From an uncultured Collinsella sp. (GTDB lineage Bacteria > Actinomycetota > Coriobacteriia > Coriobacteriales > Coriobacteriaceae), in contig CABUJH010000006.1 in assembly GCA_902491895.1 (NCBI GenBank), positions 1 through 58,029 on the forward strand: DNA of 58,029 nt, in the 5' to 3' direction. Under the pieces are notes generated by a model. The model was not told the DNA's origin, searched no databases, and was given only the letters and a program-made list of their open reading frames with translations. Below are positions 41,028-48,690 of the stretch, piece by piece. Made by a program: the position numbers and the translations under genes. How positions within the stretch are numbered: position 1 is the first letter of the stretch; each line of letters starts with the position of its first letter.

Positions 41028-41112
41028 CACTTGGGGACTGTCCCTAACTGCCGGCTGCCAGAGCTGTCCCCTTTGCACCAAAATGGTGCAGATTAATCTG
41101 TCCCCAATGCAC
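41028..41112. repeat. REP-like palindromes with CTGTCCCC cores
   Basis: Three overlapping small palindromes: GGCACTT...AACTGCC around GGGGACTGTCCC, TGCACCA/TGGTGCA (41074-41090), and GGTGCA...TGCACC around CTGTCCCC (41085-41112). They are related to those at 13.3 and 47.0 kb. Confidence 0.6.
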
Positions 41113-41181
41113 CAAGCGTGCCGCGGGGGCTGCGTTGTGACACAATGGCGTTTGTTCGATTCGTTATGCGAAAGGCCAACT

Positions 41182-42402
41182 ATGGCAAATAAGAAAAAGA
41201 ACTCCGAGGCCGCGCCGACGCCCGAGCAGCAGGCCCGCGCTGCCTCCAGCTCTCGCAAGAAGCAGCGCAAGACGTACGTGTCTAAGACCGTCAAGATCGT
41301 TCTGGTGGTCATCGGCGTGCTGGCGATGCTGCTTTCCGTCTCGGCGATGGCGTGCTCCGGCCTTATGTCGCAGGCTGAGGACACCTCGGGCTACAAGCTG
41401 ACCGGCGGTGTTGCTGCCACTATCAACGGCACCAACCTTACCGAGGACACCGTGACCAAGCAGATCATGAGCATGCGCACGTCCTACGGCTACACCAAGG
41501 ATGAGGATTGGGCGCAGTATCTGGTTGACAACGACCTCACGCCCAAGAAGTACCGCAAGCAACTCATCGACTCCTACACGCAGCAGATTCTGCTTCAACA
41601 GGCACAGAAGGAGAACGGCGTGACGGTGTCGGACGAGGAGGTCGAGAAGGCTTGGAAGGACGCGTGCAAGAGCGCGGGCGGAGCCAAGGCCTTTAAGAAG
41701 ACCCTCAAGACCTACGGCTATACCGAGGACACCTACAAAGACTCGCTCAAGGAGAGTCTGGCGCAACAGAAACTCAAGGATGCCGTCGCGCCCACGAGCA
41801 AGCCCAAGGACAGCGAGATTGTCGATTACATCAACGAAAATCTGTCCAGCTACAACGACGCCCGCCGCTCGTCGAACATCCTGATCAAGGTTGATTCCGA
41901 CGCTTCCGACGAGGACAAGGCTGCCGCCAAGGCCAAGGCGCAGGAGTGCCTGGACAAGATCAACTCCGGTGAGCTGAGCTTTGAGGACGCCGTTGAGCAG
42001 TACTCCGAGGACACCGGTTCCAAGGAGAAGAAGGGCGATGTGGGCTGGGATAAGCTCACCACCTTTGTCGACAGCTACCAGACGGCGCTCGAGGGACTCA
42101 ACAAGGGCGACGTGAGCGAAGTCGTCGAGTCGACCTATGGCTACCACATCATCAAGTGCACCGACTACTTCCATGTCGATAATCAGGTTGATGACATCAA
42201 CCAGGTGCCCAAGGACATCAAAAAGTACGTCTCCAACGTGGTGAAGACGCAAGCGGCCAGCACCGCGTACAGCGAGTGGCTGGAGCAGTACAAGAAGGAT
42301 GCCGACATCACCGTCAACCCCATGCCCAAAGACGTACCCTATAACGTGAGTCTGAAGGGTGTCACCAAGAGTTCGACCGACGATTCGTCGACGACTGAGT
42401 AA
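41182..42402 (+). CDS. PrsA/SurA-like peptidyl-prolyl isomerase, membrane-anchored
   Basis: 406 residues. A Lys-rich N-terminus is followed by a hydrophobic segment (IVLVVIGVLAMLLSVSAMA) that anchors the protein or is cleaved; CSG follows but the preceding residues are not a clean lipobox. A SurA-type N-terminal helical region (residues ~70-230) precedes a parvulin domain (ARRSSNILIKV to GYHIIKCTD) typical of extracytoplasmic foldases that help exported proteins fold. The C-terminus is Ser/Thr-rich. ATG 41182 is preceded by GAAAGG. It would suit the surface proteins in this region, but that link is inference. Confidence 0.85.
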   Translation: MANKKKNSEAAPTPEQQARAASSSRKKQRKTYVSKTVKIVLVVIGVLAMLLSVSAMACSGLMSQAEDTSGYKLTGGVAATINGTNLTEDTVTKQIMSMRTSYGYTKDEDWAQYLVDNDLTPKKYRKQLIDSYTQQILLQQAQKENGVTVSDEEVEKAWKDACKSAGGAKAFKKTLKTYGYTEDTYKDSLKESLAQQKLKDAVAPTSKPKDSEIVDYINENLSSYNDARRSSNILIKVDSDASDEDKAAAKAKAQECLDKINSGELSFEDAVEQYSEDTGSKEKKGDVGWDKLTTFVDSYQTALEGLNKGDVSEVVESTYGYHIIKCTDYFHVDNQVDDINQVPKDIKKYVSNVVKTQAASTAYSEWLEQYKKDADITVNPMPKDVPYNVSLKGVTKSSTDDSSTTE

Positions 42403-42456
42403 TCATGGGGCGGTGCTCGCGCGAGTGCCGCCCACACTATTGAGGAGGATTTGCAG

Positions 42457-42900
42457 ATGACCAACGAAGAGCTGCAGAAGGAAATGATTGCGGCCATGAA
42501 GGCCAAGGACAAGGTTCGCCTGTCCATCATTCGCCAGGTTAAGGCCGAGGTGAAGAATATCGAGGTCAATGAGCGCCGCGATGTGACCGAGGAAGACGTC
42601 AACAGCATGATCAAGCGTCTGATCAAGCAGACGAGCGAGACGCTGGAGATGTCCATCAAGGCCGGCACCGACCAGGAGCGTACCGACAACCTGACCGAGC
42701 AGGTCAAGATTCTGGAGAGCCTGCTGCCCGCGCAGGTTTCGGGCGAGGAGCTCGAGGCCCTGATCGAGCAGGTTATCGCCGAGCTGGGCGCCACGTCCAA
42801 GAAGCAGATGGGCCAGGTTATGGGCGCACTCGGCAAGGCCACCGGTGGCAACTTCGATAAGCCGGCCGCGGCAAAGATCGTCGGAGCCAAACTCGCGTAG
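42457..42900 (+). CDS. GatB/YqeY domain-containing protein
   Basis: 147 residues. The whole chain matches the YqeY family (LQKEMIAAMKAKDKVRLSIIRQVKAEVKN at the start, ending GKATGGNFDKPAAAKIVGAKLA), related to the C-terminal helical domain of GatB that contacts tRNA. The function of the free-standing protein is not settled. The ATG at 42457 has GAGGAGG 8 bases upstream; a TTG two codons before is too close. It lies 54 bases after the foldase gene. Confidence 0.88.
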   Translation: MTNEELQKEMIAAMKAKDKVRLSIIRQVKAEVKNIEVNERRDVTEEDVNSMIKRLIKQTSETLEMSIKAGTDQERTDNLTEQVKILESLLPAQVSGEELEALIEQVIAELGATSKKQMGQVMGALGKATGGNFDKPAAAKIVGAKLA

Positions 42901-42927
42901 GGGCCGAGCGGTACATAGTTGATGTTT

Positions 42928-42961
42928 AGGGGGCGTGGCCGTCATGGTCGCGCCCCTTTTT
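42928..42961 (+). terminator. Terminator after the YqeY gene
   Basis: AGGGGGCGTGGCC pairs with GGTCGCGCCCCT around GTCAT, followed by TTTTT. Confidence 0.82.
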
Positions 42962-42970
42962 GCTGGGCTG

Positions 42971-43077
42971 GGCACTCATTGGGGACAGGCTTAAATGAGT
43001 GCCCGGGCTACGCTCATTGGGGACGGGCTTAAATGAGTGCCCAATGAGCAGGTACTCATTTAAGCCCGTCCCCAATG
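42971..43077. repeat. Nested palindromes around GGGGACAGGC / GGGGACGGGC
   Basis: GGCACTCATT (42971-42980) pairs with AATGAGTGCC (42993-43002). Then a perfect 24-bp stem pairs 43014-43037 with 43054-43077. Each contains the word CATTGGGGAC(A/G)GGCTTAAATG. It is of the same general type as the GGGACAGGCACC palindromes elsewhere, but with ATTTAAG-type arms. Confidence 0.75.
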
Positions 43078-43185
43078 ACTAGGTGGAAGGTTGCGGGTTC
43101 TTTACGGGAATGTAGTGTGGGCTGCGGAAACGTGATTCTTTCCGTACAATAGTTCAACTCGTGTAAACGCAGGGAAGGGACATTC

Positions 43186-43917
43186 ATGGCAGACATGATC
43201 GAGATCAAGCATCTCAACAAGTACTTTGGCGACCTGCATGTGCTCAAAGATATCAACCTCACCGTCAAACGCGGCGAGAAGCTCGTAATGATCGGGCCTT
43301 CCGGCTCGGGTAAATCGACGCTCATCCGTTGCGTCGATTATCTGGAGGAGCCCACGTCGGGCGAGGTTGTCATCGACGGTACGCCGCTCACCAAAAAGAA
43401 TCACCTGGAGATGGCTCGCAAGTATAGTTCCATGGTGTTTCAGCAGTTCAACCTGTATCCCAACATGACGGTGCTGGGCAACCTGACGCTCGCGCCCATC
43501 AAACTGCAAAAGAAGAGCAAGGAGGAGGCGACCGAGATCGCCATCGCTGCGCTCAAGCGCGTCGGCATGGCACATAAGGCCGGCGAGTATCCGCAGAATC
43601 TCTCGGGTGGTCAGCAGCAGCGCATCGCCATCGCCCGTGCCCTGTGCACCAAGCAGCCTATCATCCTGTTTGACGAGCCGACCTCGGCACTCGACCCCGA
43701 GATGGTCCAGGAAGTCCTGGACGTTATGATTGAGCTCGCGCAGGAGGACATCACCATGATCTGCGTGACGCACGAGATGGGCTTTGCGCGCCAGGTGGCC
43801 GACCGCGTCATCTTTATGGAGGACGGCCGCATCCTGGAGGAGGGCACGCCCGAGCACTTCTTCGATAACCCCGAGAACCCGCGTTGCCGCGAGTTCCTGT
43901 CCAAGATTCTGCACTAG
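43186..43917 (+). CDS. Polar amino-acid ABC transporter ATPase (GlnQ type)
   Basis: 243 residues, the ATP-driving subunit of a polar amino-acid importer. Walker A GPSGSGKST, Q-loop VFQQFNLYPNMTV, signature LSGGQQQRIAIAR, Walker B IILFDEPTSALDPE and H-loop CVTHEMGFARQ are intact. GGGAAGGGA precedes the ATG. It opens a four-gene operon with a solute-binding protein and two permeases; the next gene starts 8 bases after the stop. Confidence 0.95.
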   Translation: MADMIEIKHLNKYFGDLHVLKDINLTVKRGEKLVMIGPSGSGKSTLIRCVDYLEEPTSGEVVIDGTPLTKKNHLEMARKYSSMVFQQFNLYPNMTVLGNLTLAPIKLQKKSKEEATEIAIAALKRVGMAHKAGEYPQNLSGGQQQRIAIARALCTKQPIILFDEPTSALDPEMVQEVLDVMIELAQEDITMICVTHEMGFARQVADRVIFMEDGRILEEGTPEHFFDNPENPRCREFLSKILH

Positions 43918-43925
43918 GCGCGGTG

Positions 43926-44801
43926 ATGGACATGACGGATATGACGAGGGCGGCCGTGTCGCGCCGTCACTTTTTGCAGCTGGCGGGCGCCGGTATGCTT
44001 ACGCTGACGGGGGCCGCGCTTACCGGTTGCGGCAACTCCACCAGCGGCGAGGGCTCCGACAAGGGGTCCAAGCTTGCGGCCATTAAGTCGCGCGGCCATC
44101 TGAATGCCGGCGTTAAGAAGGATGTTCCCGGCTACGGCTATTACGACACCGCCAAGGGTCGCTTTGAGGGCATGGAAGTCGATTTGTGCTACCAGATCGC
44201 CGCTGCCGTCTTTGGCGTGAGTTACAAGGAGGCTCGCGCCCAGGAGCTTGTCGAGTTTGCCGACGTAACGCCCAAGACGCGCGGTCCGCTGATCGATAAC
44301 GGCCAACTTGACGTGGTCGCGGCGACCTACACCATCACCGACGAGCGCAAGAAGAGCTGGGATTTCTCGACGCCGTACCGCACCGACTACGTGGGACTCA
44401 TGGTCAAGAAGCGTTCGGGCTTTACCTCGATTGAGGATCTGGATGGTAAGGTCATTGGTGTGAGCCAGGGTGCCACCACGCAGGGCCTGATCGAGCAGAT
44501 GATCAAGGACAACGGCTTTAGCTGCAAGCCCGAGTTTAGGGCCTTTAGCGGCTACCCCATCATCAAGAGCTCGCTCGACGCCGGCAATATCGACGTCTTC
44601 GCCATGGACCGCTCCACGCTGGCCGGTTACATGAACGAGACCGTTGAGCTGCTGCAGCCCGAGGTCAAGTTTGGCGAGCAGGGCTACGGCGTGGCAACCA
44701 AGAAGGGCTGCGACCTTTCGGCCGTGGTCGATCAGGTGATTTGCGATCGCCTGGCCGACGGCTGGCTCGACCAAGAGGTCAAGACCTGGGGTCTTGTATA
44801 G
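43926..44801 (+). CDS. Amino-acid ABC transporter solute-binding lipoprotein
   Basis: 291 residues from ATG 43926 (GTG 43923 is also in frame). The N-terminus carries a twin-arginine motif, SRRHFLQLAG, then a hydrophobic segment and lipobox LTGC, so it is probably a Tat-exported lipoprotein. The mature part is a periplasmic-binding-protein family 3 fold (IKSRGHLNAGVKKDVPGYGYYD, FEGMEVDL, ITDERKKSWDFSTPY). It delivers a polar amino acid to the permeases that follow; the exact ligand cannot be read. Confidence 0.92.
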   Translation: MDMTDMTRAAVSRRHFLQLAGAGMLTLTGAALTGCGNSTSGEGSDKGSKLAAIKSRGHLNAGVKKDVPGYGYYDTAKGRFEGMEVDLCYQIAAAVFGVSYKEARAQELVEFADVTPKTRGPLIDNGQLDVVAATYTITDERKKSWDFSTPYRTDYVGLMVKKRSGFTSIEDLDGKVIGVSQGATTQGLIEQMIKDNGFSCKPEFRAFSGYPIIKSSLDAGNIDVFAMDRSTLAGYMNETVELLQPEVKFGEQGYGVATKKGCDLSAVVDQVICDRLADGWLDQEVKTWGLV

Positions 44802-44826
44802 GCGCATCGTCCAAGGAAGGAATCAA

Positions 44827-45573
44827 ATGCTCGAAGGATTATTTGACGCCGACCGTTGGTCGACGACATTTCAAAACATGGGGCCCTTCTGGGAGGGCTT
44901 TGGCGTGACGCTGCAGGTGGTCGTTGCCGGTCTGCTGCTGTCGCTGGTGCTGGGCACGCTGCTGGGCGTGTTCTCCACCACTCGTTCGCGCGTGCTGCGC
45001 GCCATAAGCCGAGTGTACGTGGAGTTTTACCAGAACACCCCGTTGCCCGTGCAGGTGCTCTTTATGTACATGGCCGGTCCACAGTTTTTGCAGGCCATAA
45101 CCGGTGCCGACCAGCCGGTGCGTATCGCGCCGTTCGTGCTGGGCTTCTTGGGCGTGGGTCTGTATCACGCGGCCTACATTTCGGAGGTCATCCGCACTGG
45201 TATCGAGGCGGTTCCGCGCGGTCAGATGGAGGCGGCCCAGAGCCAGGGCTTCACCCGTGCGCAGGCGTACTGGTACATCGTGCTGCCCCAGACATTCAAA
45301 ATCATTCTTCCGCCGCTGTGTAACCAGGCGCTCAACCTGGTCAAGAATACGTCGGTGCTGGCGCTTGTGGCCGGCGGCGACCTTATGTACCGTTCCGACA
45401 ACTTCGTGAGTCTGTACGGTTACCTGCAGGGGTACATCGTCTGCTGCCTTATGTACTTCATCATCTGCTTTCCGCTCGCCATGCTGGTGCAGTGGCTCGA
45501 GCGCCGCTCCAAGGAGCGTCCGCGCGGCGTGAGCCTGGCCGAGCTGGGGCTCGACAACGTAGAGGAGGCCTAG
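44827..45573 (+). CDS. Amino-acid ABC transporter permease 1
   Basis: 248 residues, HisM/GlnP type, with five or so hydrophobic segments. The cytoplasmic coupling loop EAAQSQGFTRAQAYWYIVLPQTFK is the family hallmark, and the upstream YVEFYQNTPLPVQVLF segment is also typical. AAGGAAGGA lies before the ATG. It is followed 3 bases later by a second permease; the pair forms the membrane channel. Confidence 0.93.
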   Translation: MLEGLFDADRWSTTFQNMGPFWEGFGVTLQVVVAGLLLSLVLGTLLGVFSTTRSRVLRAISRVYVEFYQNTPLPVQVLFMYMAGPQFLQAITGADQPVRIAPFVLGFLGVGLYHAAYISEVIRTGIEAVPRGQMEAAQSQGFTRAQAYWYIVLPQTFKIILPPLCNQALNLVKNTSVLALVAGGDLMYRSDNFVSLYGYLQGYIVCCLMYFIICFPLAMLVQWLERRSKERPRGVSLAELGLDNVEEA

Positions 45574-45576
45574 CGC

Positions 45577-46215
45577 ATGGAAATCTTCAACGCGACCAAC
45601 CTGCTCTACATCTGGGGCGGCTTTGTTAAGACCATCGAGATCTCGGCGCTGTCGATCTTTTTCTCGCTCATCTTTGGCACGGTGCTGGCGCTCGTTAAGA
45701 GCTATGCGCCCCGCCCGTTCCGTATTTTGGTGAGCGCCTATATCGAGCTGTTCCGCTGCACGCCAAACCTGCTGTGGATCCTGTTTATCTACTTTACGGT
45801 GCAGGGTTTGGACATTGTGATTTCGACCATCGCCTTTACGCTGTTTACCAGCGCTGTTATGGCCGAGATTGTGCGTGGCGGTCTCAACTCGATTCCGCGC
45901 GGCCAGTTTGAGGCAGCGCAGAGCCAGGGCTTTGGCTTCTTTGCCACCATGCGCTACATCATTCTGCCGCAGACGTTTAAGACGATCATTCCGGCGCTGT
46001 TTAGCCAGTGCACGACTGTCATCAAGGACAGCTCGTATCTTTCGGGTATTAACGTGGCCGAGCTCATGTACACGGCCAACGTTGTGATGGCCCACGCGAT
46101 CGATCTGTCGCAGGTGCTTATGCTCTACGGCCTGGTGTTTGCGATGTACTTTGTGCTCAACTTTGGTATCTCGCTGCTGGTCCGAGCGTATCAGCGCCGC
46201 ATCGTGGCCGCATAG
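45577..46215 (+). CDS. Amino-acid ABC transporter permease 2
   Basis: 212 residues, paralogous to the preceding permease. Hallmarks are AYIELFRCTPNLLWILFIYF and EAAQSQGFGFFATMRYIILPQTFK. The ribosome site GAGGAGG lies inside the end of the previous gene, indicating coupled translation. It is the last gene of the importer operon. Confidence 0.93.
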   Translation: MEIFNATNLLYIWGGFVKTIEISALSIFFSLIFGTVLALVKSYAPRPFRILVSAYIELFRCTPNLLWILFIYFTVQGLDIVISTIAFTLFTSAVMAEIVRGGLNSIPRGQFEAAQSQGFGFFATMRYIILPQTFKTIIPALFSQCTTVIKDSSYLSGINVAELMYTANVVMAHAIDLSQVLMLYGLVFAMYFVLNFGISLLVRAYQRRIVAA

Positions 46216-46222
46216 TCCTGCT

Positions 46223-46313
46223 TCCCCAAGCACGGCACCTTGCTCCTCAATCGTCGCTTGCGTACATTTAGTACGCGGCGCTCCTCTTTCGGGGCAATCT
46301 GCCGCACTTGGGA
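46223..46313. repeat. Long imperfect hairpin after the importer operon
   Basis: The outer arms 46223-46237 and 46300-46313 pair with one mismatch and a bulge. Then TTGCTCC pairs with GGGGCAA, and GCGTAC/GTACGC (46260-46276) forms the tip. It may be the operon's transcript end or another long palindromic element. Confidence 0.6.
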
Positions 46314-46386
46314 AACCAGGGCGGTCGTAAGTGACAAAATGGGAATCAGGAATCGCCTATTTCTCATTTGCTAGAAAGGAATCGCG

Positions 46387-47010
46387 ATGAGCGATCTGGA
46401 GAATAAGAAGAATCCTGTGGTCATTACCATCGCGCGCGACTTTGGCGCCGAGGGCCACGAGATTGGCCGCATGCTTGCCGACGAGTTGGGGATTCCGCTG
46501 TACGATAACGAGCTGCTGGTACGTGCGTCGCTGCGCGCGGGCGAGTCGCTCGATAAGATGGCCGCCTATGATGAGCGTCTGGCCGTGGAGAACATGGCGT
46601 TTCTGCCCGACCGCTACGATGCGCGTTCGTACTCGGATAAGTTGTTCCAAAAGATGAGCCAGGTGATTTTGGATCTGGGCGAGACCGAGAGCTGCATTAT
46701 CGAAGGCCGTCTGTCCGATTACCTGCTGCGCAACAACCCCAGCCACATTGCCGTGTTGGTGACCGCACCCTTTGAGGACCGCGTCGAGATTGTGCGCAAG
46801 AAGCGTGGCCTTAACAAAAAGAAGGGCGCCAAGCTGGTCAAACAGCAGCAGAAGGCGCGCGAGGCGTTCTATAAGCGCTATAGCGCCGGCAAGTGGAAGA
46901 TGACGAGCGGTAAAGACATCGTCGTCAACCGCGCCAAGCTGGGCCGCGAGGGTTGTAAAGACGTTATCGCCGCTGCCTACCGCTACAAAGTGGCCCAGCT
47001 CGAAGGCTAA
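46387..47010 (+). CDS. Cytidylate kinase-like family protein
   Basis: 207 residues. The N-terminal VVITIARDFGAEGHEIGRMLADELG with YDNELL after it matches the cytidylate kinase-like family (PF13189), nucleoside-phosphate-kinase-related proteins with a modified P-loop (GAEGHEIG). CIIEGRLSDYLL and RVEIVRKKRGL (lid-like arginines) support a kinase fold. The substrate is unknown; the housekeeping Cmk is a different protein. GAAAGGA precedes the ATG. It ends just before a REP-like palindrome. Confidence 0.82.
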   Translation: MSDLENKKNPVVITIARDFGAEGHEIGRMLADELGIPLYDNELLVRASLRAGESLDKMAAYDERLAVENMAFLPDRYDARSYSDKLFQKMSQVILDLGETESCIIEGRLSDYLLRNNPSHIAVLVTAPFEDRVEIVRKKRGLNKKKGAKLVKQQQKAREAFYKRYSAGKWKMTSGKDIVVNRAKLGREGCKDVIAAAYRYKVAQLEG

Positions 47011-47017
47011 CCGGTTG

Positions 47018-47059
47018 AAACCACCACAAAGGGACAGGCACCTTTGTGGTGGTTTTTGT
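47018..47059. repeat. REP-like palindrome, GGGACAGGCACC core (also terminator-like)
   Basis: A perfect 15-bp stem, AAACCACCACAAAGG (47018-47032) with 47041-47055, encloses GACAGGCA and is followed by TTTGTTTT. It sits between two convergent genes, so it may end both transcripts. Confidence 0.8.
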
Positions 47060-47060
47060 T

Positions 47061-48464
47061 TTAGGCGGAGGGGAAGGCCTTGGTGAGACCGGCGCGCGTC
47101 TGCGTGTCGGTCTTTTGGTAGATAGAACTCAGGTGGCGCTGTACCATGCGCATCGAGATGCCGAGCTCCTCGGCGATTTGCTTGAGCGGGCGTTCGTCCT
47201 GGGTCACGGCTATGAGCACGTCGACTTCGCGCGGGGTGAGGGCGTGGTTGGCGATGAAGGCCTTACGCTGCTCCTCGATACTCGGTGCAGCGAGCGCTTT
47301 CTCGGCTCGTTGCTGGTGTTCGCGCTCCTGCTCGGTTTGGGGCAGGCGGAACAGGCCCGCAGTTACAAACGCCACACTTGCCGCCACAAGCAGCATGAGC
47401 GCGCCGATCATGATGATGGCGACATTGCCCGAGGTCACAAGTGCCAGCGAGATGCCCGACGTAGTGAACGCGCACACGTTGTTGGCTGCGCGGCCCATGC
47501 CAGCCCACAGTGCGGGCGTATGCATGCGCGGTGCCAGCTGTGTAAAGTTGGCAGTAAAGAACGTGACAAAAAAGCCCGAGCTCAGGTAAAAGACGACAAG
47601 GCCCAGGTTGGGATCGGCACCGGCTTCCACAGCCAAGATTGAGATGGTGGAAAGTACCGTGACGCCGAGCATGATGAGGCCCATGTAGCGACGCTCGGCA
47701 AGATCAAAGACGATACCGGCGACGAGACCGCTCGCCGCCAAAAAGAGGCGCGGCCAGGTCTGTACGGCGATGGTGCCGTGGGCGTTGGAGAACGTGACGA
47801 CGTTGTCGAGCGTCGAGAACAGGCAGGCGAGAATCACGACGAGCGCGATACTCCAGCACGCCTGCTTGGCGAGGGCGTGCGAGGGCTCGGCAAAGGGATT
47901 GATGGCGGGGCTGGAACTCTCGGCAGCCTTTTGGGGAACGACGCTGAGGGCGGAGATGCAGATCGTTGCCGCGCCAAGAATGATGAGCTCGACGATGCCA
48001 CCGCAATCAATCAGGTTGACGACGAACTGCATCAGGATGCCCGCGGCATAGGCTGCTCCTGCGCCGGTGGCGAGTTTGGGGTCATCCTGGAATGCCAACG
48101 AAAAGGCATGGTGCGCTGCGGCGCCCAGTAGGCCGAGTCCGAGGAATGAGAGGCATCCCAGAATCTCGAGCGCAAGCGGGCTCGTGGGGGACTGAATCTG
48201 AGTCAACCCCAAGATGGCGATGGGAACGGCGGCGCTGACAACTGCCTGAGGCCGGCCTTTGCGCTGTGCGAGCCCAAGCAGCGGCGCATATCCGATAAAG
48301 CCGATGACGCTGGCGCCAAGGATGAAGCCCTGCGCAATTACAACACGCTCGGCACCGGCGAGCAGCCCGACATTGACGTCGAAGCGAAACTCGGCGGCAA
48401 GGAAGGCGAAGGTGAAGAGCGCGAGTGCCAGAAGCGCGTTGATTTTAGACCTGCTCAGGTTCAA
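47061..48464 (-). CDS. Membrane-integrated LuxR-family transcriptional regulator
   Basis: 467 residues. About twelve hydrophobic segments fill residues 1-385 (MFS-like), then a C-terminal LuxR helix-turn-helix domain (ALTPREVDVLIAVTQ, LKQIAEELGISMRMVQRHLSSIYQKTDTQTRAGL). This fusion is a recognised speciality of Coriobacteriia, where such genes often control neighbouring genes in response to an unknown membrane signal. A TTG start is chosen, with AAAGGA about 6 bases upstream. It is divergent from the surface-protein gene at 48691, and a perfect palindrome at 48567-48594 lies between them, a plausible binding site. Confidence 0.88.
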   Translation of the reverse strand: MNLSRSKINALLALALFTFAFLAAEFRFDVNVGLLAGAERVVIAQGFILGASVIGFIGYAPLLGLAQRKGRPQAVVSAAVPIAILGLTQIQSPTSPLALEILGCLSFLGLGLLGAAAHHAFSLAFQDDPKLATGAGAAYAAGILMQFVVNLIDCGGIVELIILGAATICISALSVVPQKAAESSSPAINPFAEPSHALAKQACWSIALVVILACLFSTLDNVVTFSNAHGTIAVQTWPRLFLAASGLVAGIVFDLAERRYMGLIMLGVTVLSTISILAVEAGADPNLGLVVFYLSSGFFVTFFTANFTQLAPRMHTPALWAGMGRAANNVCAFTTSGISLALVTSGNVAIIMIGALMLLVAASVAFVTAGLFRLPQTEQEREHQQRAEKALAAPSIEEQRKAFIANHALTPREVDVLIAVTQDERPLKQIAEELGISMRMVQRHLSSIYQKTDTQTRAGLTKAFPSA

Positions 48465-48566
48465 GGACGGTCCTTTGGGTGGACGAATAATCGTGTCCTC
48501 GATTGTAGCGTTCCCGGGACGAGTGTGGCGATGGCGAAATCATATTGAATTAAACCGCAGGTAGAG

Positions 48567-48594
48567 GCCTAGGTTCACATCTACGAACCTAGGC
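48567..48594. promoter_or_regulatory. Candidate operator palindrome upstream of first LAxTG gene
   Basis: GCCTAGGTTC, 8-nt spacer, GAACCTAGGC: a perfect 10-bp inverted repeat. The inner part, TAGGTTC-N8-GAACCTA, is the same as at 50916-50949, including the spacer length. It lies between the LuxR gene and the surface-protein gene. Confidence 0.6.
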
Positions 48595-48630
48595 ATATGG
48601 AGTCATTTGGCACATCTTGGTGGTACAGGA

Positions 48631-48663
48631 CCACCACAAAGGGGACAGGCACCTTTGTGGCGG
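48631..48663. repeat. REP-like palindrome, GGGACAGGCACC core
   Basis: CCACCACAAAGG pairs with CCTTTGTGGCGG (one mismatch) around GGACAGGCA. It lies 27 bases before the surface-protein start, so it is in the leader of that gene. Confidence 0.75.
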
Positions 48664-48690
48664 TATGTCCCTACGACCAAGGAGGCCGTT

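Noticed and set aside
46387..47010. Housekeeping cytidylate kinase Cmk
   Set aside because: The P-loop and core differ from Cmk; it fits the separate cytidylate kinase-like family.
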